The position numbers and the translations under genes are program-made. Shown here piece after piece: positions 8,968 to 18,082 of a DNA stretch of 64,000 nucleotides. Each line of letters opens with the position of its first letter. Position 1 is the first letter of the stretch. Source of the stretch: Arthrobacter sp. SX1312 (GTDB lineage Bacteria > Actinomycetota > Actinomycetes > Actinomycetales > Micrococcaceae); assembly GCF_002929295.1 (NCBI RefSeq), contig NZ_PJIM01000001.1, positions 1,293,398-1,357,397 on the forward strand. The letters are read 5' to 3'. The notes beneath the pieces were generated by a model. It did no database searches and was not told the DNA's origin. It saw only the letters and a list, made by a program, of their open reading frames with translations.

Positions 8968-9710
8968 GTTGTTCCTCCTTGTGCACTGGCGACGGCCTTC
9001 TGCCGGCCAGATCCTTGGGCCCTCACCCGGTCCGAGGTCCGGAGTCCGGGTGAGATGACGATTCTCTGCAGCAGTCCCACGAGCAGATCGACGGCGATCG
9101 CCAGGACCGTGATGATCACGGCGCCGCCGAAGAGGCGCCCGTAGTCGGCGAGCTGCGTCCCCTCGACGAGGTAGACCCCGAGCCCGCCGAGGTTGATGAA
9201 GGCGACGACGGCGACGGTCGCGATGACCTGCAGCAGGGCGGCTCGCACTCCGCCGAGGATCACCGGGAGCCCGTTCGGCACCTCGACGCGGAGCAGGATC
9301 TGCCGTTCCCCCATGCCCATGCTCCGGGCGGCGTCCACCACGGTGCGGTCCACCGAGGAGATCCCTGCGTAGATCCCGGTGAGCAGGGGCGGGACGGCGA
9401 GCAGCACGAGGGCCCAGATGGGCGGCATGAGGCCGAGACCGGCGAGCAGGACGAACAGGAAGGCCAGGCCGAGCGTCGGCAGGGCGCGGAGGATGCCGAC
9501 GCCGGAGACGATCACGACGCGGCCGCGTCCCGTGTGGCCCACGTAGAGACCGATCGGGACGGCGATCACCAGGGCGATGAGCATGGTCAGGCCCGTGTAG
9601 CCGAGGTGCTCGGCGACACGCACGGGGATACCGCGGTCCCCCTCCCAGTTGGCGGGTGCGGTCAGCCACTCCCACATCTGTACGAAGAGGTTGTCACTCG
9701 AGTAGTCCAT
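8964..9710 (-). CDS. Osmoprotectant ABC transporter permease (OpuCD-like)
   Basis: 248-residue membrane permease of the BPD_transp_1 superfamily. About six helices; the cytoplasmic EAA loop is seen as VVDAARSMGMGERQILLRVEVPNGLPVILGGVRAA, which docks on the ATPase. Starts at ATG 9710, sharing one base with the stop of the upstream permease (TGATG), and its stop overlaps the lipoprotein ATG by four bases, so all three are translationally coupled. Together with the other permease it forms the membrane pore for betaine-type solutes. Confidence 0.93.
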   Translation of the reverse strand: MDYSSDNLFVQMWEWLTAPANWEGDRGIPVRVAEHLGYTGLTMLIALVIAVPIGLYVGHTGRGRVVIVSGVGILRALPTLGLAFLFVLLAGLGLMPPIWALVLLAVPPLLTGIYAGISSVDRTVVDAARSMGMGERQILLRVEVPNGLPVILGGVRAALLQVIATVAVVAFINLGGLGVYLVEGTQLADYGRLFGGAVIITVLAIAVDLLVGLLQRIVISPGLRTSDRVRAQGSGRQKAVASAQGGTT

Positions 9711-10405
9711 CAGGCACCCGCCACCTTCGCCTCGAGCGCCACGATCTCCGCGTCCGGCGCGCTACCGGCCGCGACCTTCCGCGTCCAGGGTGTCAGCAGC
9801 CGCTCGGCGAGCACGAGCAGGAGGTCCATGACCAGCGCGAGCAGCAGGATGATGATGATCCCGACGGCGATCTCGGTCGGGAAGGACCGGAAGAGCCCGT
9901 CCGTGAACAGCGTCCCGAGGCTCGGGACGCCGATCAGCGCGCCGACGCTGACGAGCGAGATGTTGGTGACCGAGACGACGCGCAGCCCGGCGAACAGCAC
10001 GGGCAGCGACAGCGGGAGGTCCACGGTCAGGAACCGGCGGACGGGCGTGTAGCCCATGGCGACGGCGGCCTGCCGGACGCCGTCGTCGATCGAGTTCAGG
10101 GCGTCGAGCGTGGACCGTACGAGCAACGAGAAGGCGTAGATCGCGAGGGCCACGATGACGTTCACGGGGTCGATGACCCGGGTGCCCAGCACCACGGGCA
10201 GGAACACGAACATGGCCAGGGACGGGATGGTGTAGAGGATCGAGGAGCCGGTCAGCAGCACCGATCCGACGACGGCGTTGAGCCGTGCGAGCTGCGCGAA
10301 GGGCACCGCGACGATCAGCCCGAGGAGCAGCGGCACGACGGCCTGGAAGAGGTGCAGGCGCGTGTGCAGCCAGACGAAGTCGAGATTCGCGAGGAACCAG
10401 TCCAT
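9710..10405 (-). CDS. Osmoprotectant ABC transporter permease (OpuCB-like)
   Basis: 231-residue permease. N-terminus MDWFLANLDFVWLHTRLHL, about six membrane helices, and the EAA loop IDDGVRQAAVAMGYTPVRRFLTVDLPLSLPVLFAG. The phrase SSILYTIPSLAMFVFLPVVLG is typical of OpuCB/YehW permeases. ATG at 10405, only 2 bases after the ATPase stop. A longer frame upstream is a shadow of the ATPase gene. Confidence 0.93.
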   Translation of the reverse strand: MDWFLANLDFVWLHTRLHLFQAVVPLLLGLIVAVPFAQLARLNAVVGSVLLTGSSILYTIPSLAMFVFLPVVLGTRVIDPVNVIVALAIYAFSLLVRSTLDALNSIDDGVRQAAVAMGYTPVRRFLTVDLPLSLPVLFAGLRVVSVTNISLVSVGALIGVPSLGTLFTDGLFRSFPTEIAVGIIIILLLALVMDLLLVLAERLLTPWTRKVAAGSAPDAEIVALEAKVAGA

Positions 10406-10407
10406 GG

Positions 10408-11559
10408 TCAGACCGCCGTGTTGTGGTCGGCGCGGCCCCGGTCGAGCCGCGCGGCCTCGATGAGCTCGAAGACCTCGGCGGCACGGACGACGCCCACCGC
10501 GCGGCCGTCGTCGTCGACCGTCACGCCCTGGCCCGACGGCGAGGAGAGCGCGGCGTCGAGCGCGCGCCGCAGGGTGTCGCCGCGCGTGTAGAGGGAACCT
10601 CCGGGGACGGCGTCGGCCTGCCGGGCGATGCTGCCGCGGGTGGCCTGCGGGACCCAGCCGTGCGGGCGGCCGTCGGCGTCGACCAGCAGCGTCCACGGCG
10701 AGCGGACCGACACGGTCGGGTCGGCGAGCTGATCGACCTCGATGGTCTCGACGGGGTGGACCGTGACGCCGGCGCCCGGCTGGAAGGAGAGGTGGCGGAA
10801 GCCGCGGTCGCGCCCCACGAAGCCGGCCACGAAGTCGTCGACGGGGGCGCGGAGGATCTCCTCGGGGGCGGCGTACTGGGCGAGGCGGCCGCCGACGGCG
10901 AAGACGGCCACCTTGTCTCCGAGGACGGTCGCCTCGTCGATGTCGTGGGTGACGAAGACGATGGTCTTCGCGAGGTCCCGCTGCAGGCGCAGCAGCTCCT
11001 CCTGCAGTTCCGCGCGGACCACGGGGTCGACGGCGCTGAAGGGCTCGTCCATGAGGAGGATGGGCGGATCGGCCGCGAGCGCCCGTGCGACGCCGACGCG
11101 CTGCTGCTGCCCGCCGGAGAGCTGCCCCGGATACCGCCCGCCCAGTTCGGGGGCGAGGCCGACGACGGCGAGGAGTTCCTTCGCGCGCGTGCGCGCCTCG
11201 GCCTTCCGGACGCCGTTCAGGCGCGGCACCGTGGCGATGTTGTCGAGGACGGACCGGTGCGGCAGGAGGCCCGAGGACTGCATGACGTAGCCCATCGAAC
11301 GCCGCAGCTCGGAGGCCTTCTGCCGGGAGACGTCCTGCCCGTCCACCAGGATCTGGCCCGACGTCGGTTCCACCATGCGGTTGATCATGCGCAGGGAGGT
11401 GGTCTTGCCGCAGCCCGAGGGGCCGACGAACACGGTGATCTTGCCGCGCTCGATGTCCATGGTGAGGTCGTCGACCGCGGGGCGGCCGCCGTCGTAGGTC
11501 TTGGTGACGCCGCGGAATTCGATCTGGTGCCGCGTGCCGGCCTGCTCGGGGGATGTCAT
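10408..11559 (-). CDS. Osmoprotectant ABC transporter ATP-binding protein with CBS region (OpuCA-like)
   Basis: 383-residue ATPase. Walker A GPSGCGKTT at 46-54, signature LSGGQ at 147-151, Walker B LLMDEPF ending near 173, and switch histidine in VTHDIDEA. After residue about 250 follows a regulatory part with a CBS-type C-terminal unit (SLYTRGDTLRRALDAALSS then GVTVDDDGRAVGVV); in OpuA-type transporters CBS domains sense ionic strength. The start is ATG at 11559 with GAAAGG 9 bases upstream; the in-frame start at 11619 would add a family-atypical tail. First gene of the operon. Confidence 0.93.
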   Translation of the reverse strand: MTSPEQAGTRHQIEFRGVTKTYDGGRPAVDDLTMDIERGKITVFVGPSGCGKTTSLRMINRMVEPTSGQILVDGQDVSRQKASELRRSMGYVMQSSGLLPHRSVLDNIATVPRLNGVRKAEARTRAKELLAVVGLAPELGGRYPGQLSGGQQQRVGVARALAADPPILLMDEPFSAVDPVVRAELQEELLRLQRDLAKTIVFVTHDIDEATVLGDKVAVFAVGGRLAQYAAPEEILRAPVDDFVAGFVGRDRGFRHLSFQPGAGVTVHPVETIEVDQLADPTVSVRSPWTLLVDADGRPHGWVPQATRGSIARQADAVPGGSLYTRGDTLRRALDAALSSPSGQGVTVDDDGRAVGVVRAAEVFELIEAARLDRGRADHNTAV

Positions 11560-11673
11560 GGCAGCTGTGCCTTTCGTGGCAGGAGCTTCTCGGCCGGGCT
11601 GCGCCCACGGACCGCCCATGCGGATCCTGCTTGCCGTCTGGTATGTCGCCGCGCGGGATGCGCCGCGGTCAGT

Positions 11674-12696
11674 TCAAGCTGTCGGAGGTTCTGAGTCTAA
11701 CCATGCCTTCGGAGCGGACGACACCGCGGGTTGGTGGCGCGTGCGTTCCATCAGGAACAGGGCACCCATCACGGGGTCCTCGCGGAGGATCACGACGTCG
11801 TCGATGCCCTCCTCCGCGAGCCGGGTCCGCAGGCGTTCCTGCAGTGCCGGCTGGTGCATCGCGAGCCCGCCGCCCAGCACCACGGGGCCGGATACCCCGA
11901 TCACGGACACCACGTCGAGCACGAGGCGGGTGAGGTCGGTGGCCGCGCGGTCGAGGATGGCGGCGGCGTCGGGGTGGCCGTCCCGTGCGGCGTCGAACAC
12001 CGCGCGGGACTGCGCCGCCCAGTAGGTGCGCCCGGCGTCCGAATGGAAGAGGCCGATGAGCTCGGTCGGCGTGGCGACGCCGTTGAGGGCGAGGACCGCG
12101 GCGTCGAGGGCGTCGGCGCCCAGTCCGAGGTCGTGCCGGTGCAGGGCCCGGCGGACGGCCTCGCGGGCCACCCAGTACCCGCTGCCCTCGTCGCCGAGGA
12201 GGTACCCCCAGCCGCCGGAGCGGGCCTCACGGCCGTCGTGGCCGGTGCCCCACGCGACGGAGCCGGTGCCCGCGATGACGGCGATGCCCGTGTGGGCCCC
12301 TCCCGCGGCGAGGATGAGGCGGGTGTCGTGCACCACGTCGATGGTCGCGCGCGGTGCGTGGAGGGCGATCAGCGCCCGGAGGCGGTCGGCGTCGGCCGGT
12401 GTGTCCACGCCCCCGGAGCCGGCGATGACGCGCGCGACCGGGCCCGGGCCCTCGTGGGCCAGGAGGTCGCGGAACAGCCCGCCCAGGCTGCGGGCGGCGT
12501 CGTCCGGGGTGACGTTCTGGACGTTGGCGCTTCCCGCCTTCGCCTCGGCGACGAGCCGCCCGCCGCGCCAGAGCACGCCGTGGGTCTTGGAGCCGCCGAT
12601 GTCGAGGCCGACGACGAGCGACGCCGGCCCGCCGCCCGGGGCGGACCCCCCGTCGGCGGACGGGTGCGGGGCGGACGGCGCGGGGGTCTCGGACAT
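11674..12696 (-). CDS. BadF/BadG/BcrA/BcrD-family ATPase, probable N-acetylglucosamine kinase
   Basis: 340 residues of the ASKHA (actin-like ATPase/sugar kinase) fold. Phosphate-1 motif GLDIGGSKTHGVLW at 30-43, phosphate-2 motif VIAGTGSVAWG, adenosine motif VVLGGGLAMHQPALQERL. The spacing and GGWGYLLGDEGSGYWVAREA resemble N-acetylglucosamine/glucosamine kinases of this family. The first 25 residues are Pro/Ala/Ser-rich and probably disordered. ATG at 12696. The MFS gene ends 59 bp upstream on the same strand, so a transporter-kinase pair is possible, but the sugar is an inference. Confidence 0.85.
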   Translation of the reverse strand: MSETPAPSAPHPSADGGSAPGGGPASLVVGLDIGGSKTHGVLWRGGRLVAEAKAGSANVQNVTPDDAARSLGGLFRDLLAHEGPGPVARVIAGSGGVDTPADADRLRALIALHAPRATIDVVHDTRLILAAGGAHTGIAVIAGTGSVAWGTGHDGREARSGGWGYLLGDEGSGYWVAREAVRRALHRHDLGLGADALDAAVLALNGVATPTELIGLFHSDAGRTYWAAQSRAVFDAARDGHPDAAAILDRAATDLTRLVLDVVSVIGVSGPVVLGGGLAMHQPALQERLRTRLAEEGIDDVVILREDPVMGALFLMERTRHQPAVSSAPKAWLDSEPPTA

Positions 12697-12755
12697 GCGT
12701 ACAGCTTACAAACAGGCCGGCGGGTGCCGCGGTGCGGCAGGACCGGGCCGGTGCC

Positions 12756-13997
12756 TCAGCGCGGGGCCCTGGCTCGGAGGACCAGGGAGCCCACGGCGAG
12801 GACGCCGCAGATCGCGCAGATGGCCAGCGCGAAGACGGTGACCGAGGCGTCGAGGCCCCAGACGCCTGCCGCGGCGCCGAGGCCGAGGACCGGGACGGCG
12901 CTGCCGAGGTAGGTGAGGACGTAGACGGCGCTGACGGTCTGCGCGTGCAGGGACGGGTCCACCGTGACGGACACCTCGTTGAAGACCACCCGGAAGGCCA
13001 TGCCCTGACCGAAGCCGGCGACGACGCACGCCCCGATGAGCAGTGGCAGGCTGCCGGAGGCCTGCGCGACCGGCAGGAGGCCCACGCCCAGTGCCATCCC
13101 GGCGAGGCCCGCCGGGACCACGAACCGCCCGCGGGGCGAGACGAGCTGGCTGATGGCGGACGAGCCGAGCACGAGCGCGGCGAGGAGGCCGATCAGCGGG
13201 CGGGAGGTCGTCCCGGCGATGCCCGCGAACCAGGTCGGGGCGAGGCTCAGGGTGAACCCGAACACCGCGAAGCTGAGGAACCCGACGGACGACGCCGTCC
13301 AGAAGGAACGGCGCGCCTCCTTCGACACGGCCGGCCGGCGCGGCCGCAGCGCGGCCAGGGGCCTCCCCTCCACGGCGGGCTTGATCGCCGGGCGCGCCCG
13401 GAGCAGCACCAGGGGGATCAGGAGGCTCGCGAGCACGACGAGGTACACCACGAAGGGGGTCCTCGTCGGCGAGGGCAGGAGCGAGAGCAGACCGCCGATC
13501 ACGGGGCCCGCGGCGACCCCTCCGGCGGAGGCCATGAGGGTGAACCGGGAGGCCCAGTCGGGGCGGCTCGGGAGCAGGTCGCGGAGCGCGGCGGCGCTGG
13601 CACCCGTCGCCAGGGCGACGGCGCCGCCCTGGAGCATGCGGCCGGCGGCGAGCATCGGCAGCGAGGTGGCGACGGCGAAGAGGGCGGCACCGAGGAGCCC
13701 GAGGACGACGGCGAGGACGAGGGCGGCCCGGCGTCCGATGTGGTCCGACCAGTGGCCGGCGTGGACGAGACCGCCGATCAGGGCCACGACGTAGGACGCG
13801 AAGGCGACCGTGACGGCGAAGGGCGACAGCCCGAGCTCGGCCTGGATGAGCGGGTAGAGCGGGGTCGCGAGGTTCGCGCCGATCAGGAGGGTCGAGATCA
13901 CGGTCACGGCCAGCACGAGACGGACGGCGAGCGATGCGTCCCACCTCCGGTCCGCGACCGCCGTCGGCCGCATCCGCAGCTCGTCGATGACGCTCAT
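12756..13997 (-). CDS. MFS transporter
   Basis: 413-residue major facilitator with 12 predicted helices. The conserved cytoplasmic loop 2-3 motif is seen as AGHWSDHIGRRAALV, and the 5th helix has the antiporter-like GGVAAGPVIGGLLSLL motif. This suggests a drug or metabolite exporter (DHA1-like). Start at ATG 13997 with GAGGAAAG about 9 bases upstream; a longer in-frame extension to 14672 lies antisense to the Lrp gene and is rejected. Divergent from the Lrp-type regulator, a layout often found when the regulator controls the exporter. Confidence 0.9.
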   Translation of the reverse strand: MSVIDELRMRPTAVADRRWDASLAVRLVLAVTVISTLLIGANLATPLYPLIQAELGLSPFAVTVAFASYVVALIGGLVHAGHWSDHIGRRAALVLAVVLGLLGAALFAVATSLPMLAAGRMLQGGAVALATGASAAALRDLLPSRPDWASRFTLMASAGGVAAGPVIGGLLSLLPSPTRTPFVVYLVVLASLLIPLVLLRARPAIKPAVEGRPLAALRPRRPAVSKEARRSFWTASSVGFLSFAVFGFTLSLAPTWFAGIAGTTSRPLIGLLAALVLGSSAISQLVSPRGRFVVPAGLAGMALGVGLLPVAQASGSLPLLIGACVVAGFGQGMAFRVVFNEVSVTVDPSLHAQTVSAVYVLTYLGSAVPVLGLGAAAGVWGLDASVTVFALAICAICGVLAVGSLVLRARAPR

Positions 13998-14165
13998 CCC
14001 ACCACTTTCCTCGCTCGCACGCGCCCGCAACGGGCGCTTCCACGGCCACGCTCCTGCACGGCCCCCTCTAGGATGGGGTGGATTGACCGCAGTGCTGTGT
14101 TGCAGCGTCCGTTTTTGAGCGCGGTGCGCAACTCGGTGCAGGCCGACTGATGGGGAGTGAGCGTG
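13998..14165. promoter_or_regulatory. Divergent region between MFS gene and Lrp regulator
   Basis: 168 bp with the starts of both divergent genes. It has a T-run (CGTTTTTGAG, 14109-14118) and a loose inverted repeat GTTGC (14099-14103) / GCAAC (14128-14132). This would be a plausible site for the Lrp-type protein, but no consensus operator is clear. Confidence 0.4.
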
Positions 14166-14648
14166 ATGAGCAAGCTGGACAACCTCGACCTGCGGTTGCT
14201 GCTCGAGCTGGTGAGGGATCCCCGCGCGCAGGTCAGCGAGCTGGGCGAGGTGCTCGGGGTGGCCCGCAACACGGCGCAGAGCCGCCTCCGCAGGCTCCTG
14301 CGGACCGGGACGCTGCGCCGCAGCGGGCGTGAACTGGACCTGGAGGCGCTCGGCTACGACGTCGTCGCGTTCATCACCATCGAGGTGTCCCACCGCGAGC
14401 TCGACGGCGTCATCGCCGGGCTCCGCACGTTGAACCAGGTCCTCGAGGTACACGAGATCTCCGGCCGGGGCGACGTCTGGTGCAGGGTTGCGGCCACCGA
14501 CACCCACAACCTGCAGGCCGCGCTGCGGTCCGTCCTGAGGATCAAGGGCGTCATCCGCACCGAGACCGTCCTGGCCCTGCACGAGCACATCCCCTACCGC
14601 ACCGAGCCCCTGCTCGAGCGGCTCGCCCAGCGTCCCGCGGACCCCTGA
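14166..14648 (+). CDS. Lrp/AsnC-family transcriptional regulator
   Basis: 160-residue feast/famine regulator. N-terminal winged helix (LDNLDLRLLLELVRDPRAQV then SELGEVLGVARNTAQSRLRRL) and a C-terminal RAM ligand-binding/oligomerisation domain (DVVAFITIEVSHRELDGVI, VHEISGRGDVWCRVAATD). I chose ATG 14166 because GGGGAG lies 8 bases upstream; GTG 14157 is in frame but overlaps that site. The AlaX-like gene follows 38 bp later on the same strand and the MFS gene is divergent, so these are its likely targets, with an amino acid as the likely effector. Confidence 0.92.
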   Translation: MSKLDNLDLRLLLELVRDPRAQVSELGEVLGVARNTAQSRLRRLLRTGTLRRSGRELDLEALGYDVVAFITIEVSHRELDGVIAGLRTLNQVLEVHEISGRGDVWCRVAATDTHNLQAALRSVLRIKGVIRTETVLALHEHIPYRTEPLLERLAQRPADP

Positions 14649-14686
14649 CCGGGACGCCCGATCACGAACCACGTCGAGGAGACCCC

Positions 14687-15565
14687 ATGACCCTGCCCAC
14701 CACCGACACGCGCGTCACCTACCCCGCCGGAGCCACCGAGGCGGCCTCCCGGGTCCTGCACGTCGAAGCCCGCGGCGGCCGGCGCGCCGTCCTGCTGGAG
14801 GCCACCGCCTTCCACCCGGTGGATTCCGCCTGGCCGGACCAGGGCGCGGATCGGGGCGTCCTCGAGATCGGCGCCCGCCGCTGGTCCGTGACCGACTGCG
14901 TCGTCGGCGCGACCGACGGCACCACGCTGCACCTCGGTGCGGACTCCCCCGTCCGCAAGGGCACCGAGGGATGGGCGTTCGTCGTCGTCCACCTGATCGA
15001 GGGCGCGGAGGGTGACGGCCCGGCGGAGGGCGACGACGCCGTCGTGCGGGTCGACGCCGCGCATCGCGCCGCCGTGTCGGCCGGGCACACCGGGTGCCAC
15101 CTCGCCTCGCTCGCGCTGAACCGGGCGCTGGCCGGCCGCTGGAAGAAGGACGTGGCGCCCGACGCCCTCGGTGCACCGAACTTCGACGCGCTGGCGATCG
15201 ACACGACGGTGATCGGCGAGTTCGGGTCCCTCGACCGGTACCGCCTCGGCAAGTCCCTCCGACGGAAGGGCTTCTCCGTCGAGGACCTCGACACCCGGGC
15301 CACGGCCGAGGCGGTGAACACGACGCTCGCGGGATGGACGGCCACGGGAGCCCCCATCAGCATCGCGGCGGACGGCCCCGGACTCACCGACCGCCGCCGC
15401 TGGGTCTGCGACCTGCCCGGGGAACGGGCCGGGATCCCCTGCGGCGGGACCCACCTGACCTCCCTCGCCGGCGTGGACGTGACCGTCCGGCTCGAGCTCG
15501 CCGACGAGGACGGGACGCCGGTCCTGCAGATGAGCACCCGGGTCGGCGTTCCCGCACCGGACTGA
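14687..15565 (+). CDS. AlaX-like alanyl-tRNA editing protein
   Basis: 292 residues. It carries both metal motifs of the AlaRS/AlaX editing domain: HTGCH (H134, H138) followed by LASLALNRALAG, and CGGTH (C252, H256) in GIPCGGTHLTSLAGV. These four zinc-type ligands define enzymes that hydrolyse mischarged Ser- or Gly-tRNA(Ala) in trans. There is no aminoacylation domain, so it is freestanding. ATG at 14687 with GAGGAG 6 bases upstream. Downstream of the Lrp gene and probably co-transcribed with it. The N-terminal part (YPAGATEAASRVL...) matches the beta-barrel portion of type-II AlaX. Confidence 0.85.
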   Translation: MTLPTTDTRVTYPAGATEAASRVLHVEARGGRRAVLLEATAFHPVDSAWPDQGADRGVLEIGARRWSVTDCVVGATDGTTLHLGADSPVRKGTEGWAFVVVHLIEGAEGDGPAEGDDAVVRVDAAHRAAVSAGHTGCHLASLALNRALAGRWKKDVAPDALGAPNFDALAIDTTVIGEFGSLDRYRLGKSLRRKGFSVEDLDTRATAEAVNTTLAGWTATGAPISIAADGPGLTDRRRWVCDLPGERAGIPCGGTHLTSLAGVDVTVRLELADEDGTPVLQMSTRVGVPAPD

Positions 15566-15579
15566 GGACCCCTTCCGGG

Positions 15580-16896
15580 TCACCGGGTGCGGCCGGGGCG
15601 GGTCCCTCCCCGGAGTCGCTGCGCCTCCGCCAGGAACTGCTCGGCGACCTCCAGGCGGGACACGGCCTCGGGTGCGCCGCCCCGGGCGCCGTCAGCGCCC
15701 GCCGTGCCGTCCCCGTCCTCCGCGCGGCGTCGTGCTCCGGCGACGAGCGTGAGGCTGACGGCGGCCGCGCGGCTCCGGAGTGCCACGGGGTCGACGCGGC
15801 GGTCGAAGGCCCGCAGGAAGCGGAGCAGGGCGTGCGGCACCTGGGCATATCCTGCGTGCAGCGCGGGCAGGACGGCGAGGTGGCCGAGGAAGCAGGCGAG
15901 GTCGTCCACGAGGTGCCCCGGCCCGAGCGCGTCGACGTCCAGGAGCCCGGACACCGATCCGTCCGTGATCAGGAGGTTCCCCTCGTAGAAGTCCCCGTGC
16001 GTCGGCACGAGGGGGCCGCCGTCGCTGGCGCGGACCACGGCGTCGATGTCGGCGGCGAGGCGGCGGATGCGCTCGGCCTCCCCCGGCAGCGCCGCGGCGG
16101 CTCCCTCCCCGTAGTCCCGGACCCTCGCCGACCACGGCGGGCGCGCGGGCAGCCCCAGGACCGCGGCGGGCAGCGAGGCGAGGACCTGCAGCAGCGCGTC
16201 GGGCTCGACGCCGGCCGCGCCGTCGCGCAGGAGGAGTTCCGCGAGCGGCGTGCCGGGAGCCGCGTGCATGGCGACGACGTCCTGCACCGGCCCGGCGGCG
16301 AGGGCGGGGGCGGGGACCCCGGCGGCCCGCAGCATCCGGTGCCGTTCCGCCAGGGGCCCCGCCGCGTGCTGCCGGAGCACCTTGAGATAGCGGCGCTCCT
16401 CCCCGTTCCGTGCCAGCACCACCGCACGGCGCATCGGGCGGTAGCTCCTGAGTTCCAGCACCGTCGCATCCGCCTCGTACCCGGGCCCGAAGGCGAACGG
16501 CGTGACGGCTGCCGGGTCGAGGGCCGAGGGGAGCCCCGGCAGGAGCGGATCCCCGGGGTGTGCCCATCCCGAGAGGGTGTCGGCGCCGCGCCGGTGGACC
16601 ACGGTGACTCCGCCAGGCGGGTGCGGGAGCGCGCAGGAGGTGATGCACGCGTGGGTGGGGGCGGGCCCGGGCGGCATGCCGCGGCCGGACCCTGCGCCGC
16701 CGGGCGGGGCGACCTCGACGGAGAAGACGCCCGTGGCCCCCGCTCCGGGACGGTGATGCAGGGAGGCGAGCCGCCAGGTGCCGAGCTCCCATCCCGCATC
16801 GGCGAGGACACGCCGCAGGAGATCCCCCGGCGCGTCCGAACCCAGGAACGCGATGGCGTCCTGCTCCCGGATGATGCGTGCGTCCCGTGCCCTCAT
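15580..16896 (-). CDS. Phosphotransferase with aminoglycoside-phosphotransferase fold
   Basis: 438-residue protein of the APH/choline-kinase fold. Catalytic loop HGDFYEGN at 300-307 (catalytic D302, N307) and metal motif LLDVDALG with D320/D322. Nucleotide-binding lysine is probably K172 in RRYLKVLRQH. The first about 140 residues are less typical and contain a Gly/Pro-rich linker (65-82). Homologues act on many small alcohols and the substrate here is unknown. ATG at 16896; convergent with the AlaX-like gene (14-bp gap). Confidence 0.82.
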   Translation of the reverse strand: MRARDARIIREQDAIAFLGSDAPGDLLRRVLADAGWELGTWRLASLHHRPGAGATGVFSVEVAPPGGAGSGRGMPPGPAPTHACITSCALPHPPGGVTVVHRRGADTLSGWAHPGDPLLPGLPSALDPAAVTPFAFGPGYEADATVLELRSYRPMRRAVVLARNGEERRYLKVLRQHAAGPLAERHRMLRAAGVPAPALAAGPVQDVVAMHAAPGTPLAELLLRDGAAGVEPDALLQVLASLPAAVLGLPARPPWSARVRDYGEGAAAALPGEAERIRRLAADIDAVVRASDGGPLVPTHGDFYEGNLLITDGSVSGLLDVDALGPGHLVDDLACFLGHLAVLPALHAGYAQVPHALLRFLRAFDRRVDPVALRSRAAAVSLTLVAGARRRAEDGDGTAGADGARGGAPEAVSRLEVAEQFLAEAQRLRGGTRPGRTR

Positions 16897-16960
16897 GCGA
16901 TCGCCGGACGGGCCCTACGGGCGCAGGTCCGTCGTCGCAGCCGGGGGCATGTCGGGGTCG

Positions 16961-17983
16961 TCAGGCGCGCCGGCGCTGCAGCACGTCGTCGAGATTGATG
17001 CGGCCCGTCGCGGGGGCGTCGTCGTGCGCGGGAGCGGCGTCAGCGGCGTCCGCGGTGCCGGCAGCGCCCGCCGCGACACGGGCAGCGGCCTCCGAGGCCT
17101 TGATGGGCGTCTTCGACGCGGCTTTCGGGGCTTCCGGCAGGTCCAGGGGGGCGGGGGCCTGGCGTTCGGCCTTCGCGGCATCGACGTACGTGGGGCGGGG
17201 TACCTCGACCGGGGCCCAGGCCGCGGATCCCGGCATGGGCACGGCGACGCCCGCCTCGGTGGGCGGCACGGTCCGTCCGGCCTCGGCCGGCCCGGCGTCA
17301 CGGACCTGCACGACGGATGAGCCGTGGGCGCCGGCGAGGGCGGCCATCCGCTGCTCCATCGCGGTGAGGGGGCGCTCGGAGGTGTCCTCGGCGTCGAACA
17401 GGACGGTAGGACGCGTCGGCGCGGTGGGGCGCGCCGGAACCATCGGGGCCGGCCGGGACGCTTCCTCGGGGGCGGGTTCGCGGACCGGGGCCATGGCGTC
17501 GGCGAACGCGCGGTTCACACGGTCCCGCCGCGCGCGCACGGCGAGCAGCCTGAGAACCGCGACGGACGCGACCGTCCCGGCGAGGCAGGCCAGCGGGACG
17601 AGGAGGGACACGACGCCGATCGCGCCGAGCACGAGGGTCACCAGCGTGCCGACGACGCACAGGACGCCGGCCAGGGCGACGGCCAGGCGTCCCCGGCGCG
17701 GAGTGAAGGACTGGCGACCGGACGCCGTGCCGGCCGAGACCGCTGTGGTGCCCGGCGTCGGCCCGGACGTGGCCCAGGGGGTGTCCGGGTGGCGTGCATC
17801 GTCCTGGTGCTCGGTCATCGTCATCATGCTCCCCCCGGGACGGCGGGTCCCGGTTGTCGGCGTCGGGCGTCTGGTCCCGGCGAGCGCCGGTGTGGTCCTG
17901 CCGAGGAGGGACGGCGCCACCCACAGCAGCCACATGCCGACGACTGCCGCGAGTACCAACGAGCTATCCAGGGAGAAGACCAC
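16961..17983 (-). CDS. Membrane protein, gene next to rimJ-like/galU (Rv0996-type position)
   Basis: About 340 residues, no known enzymatic domain. One N-terminal membrane segment (SLVLAAVVGMWLLWVAPSLL), a hydrophilic stretch, two central helices (about residues 105-150 from this start), then a long Ala/Pro-rich, likely disordered cytoplasmic tail ending ATGRINLDDVLQRRRA. I place the start at GTG 17983 because the family begins just before this first helix. ATG 18064 is in frame with a fair GGAG site, but the added residues look non-coding. Likely co-transcribed with the acetyltransferase and galU; the same position in M. tuberculosis holds Rv0996. Confidence 0.7.
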   Translation of the reverse strand: MVFSLDSSLVLAAVVGMWLLWVAPSLLGRTTPALAGTRRPTPTTGTRRPGGSMMTMTEHQDDARHPDTPWATSGPTPGTTAVSAGTASGRQSFTPRRGRLAVALAGVLCVVGTLVTLVLGAIGVVSLLVPLACLAGTVASVAVLRLLAVRARRDRVNRAFADAMAPVREPAPEEASRPAPMVPARPTAPTRPTVLFDAEDTSERPLTAMEQRMAALAGAHGSSVVQVRDAGPAEAGRTVPPTEAGVAVPMPGSAAWAPVEVPRPTYVDAAKAERQAPAPLDLPEAPKAASKTPIKASEAAARVAAGAAGTADAADAAPAHDDAPATGRINLDDVLQRRRA

Positions 17984-18082
17984 ACTCAGAACCGTAGAAG
18001 CACATGCTGCCCGGCTCCGGCATTGGGGCCGGTGTGTCGGCGGCTGATATGCCCCCATCGGCATCCACGGCTCCGCCTGGGG

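Noticed and set aside
9710..11608. Apparent 400-residue extension of the OpuCB-like permease
   Set aside because: It is the ATPase gene read in another frame; the permease ATG at 10405 follows the ATPase stop by 2 bases.
14099..14132. Inverted repeat GTTGC-N24-GCAAC between MFS and Lrp genes as an operator
   Set aside because: Arms of 5 bp with a long spacer are expected by chance; kept only as a remark.
12756..14672. Apparent 225-residue extension of the MFS transporter
   Set aside because: Antisense to the Lrp gene, without family similarity; the start at 13997 gives the normal 12-helix length.
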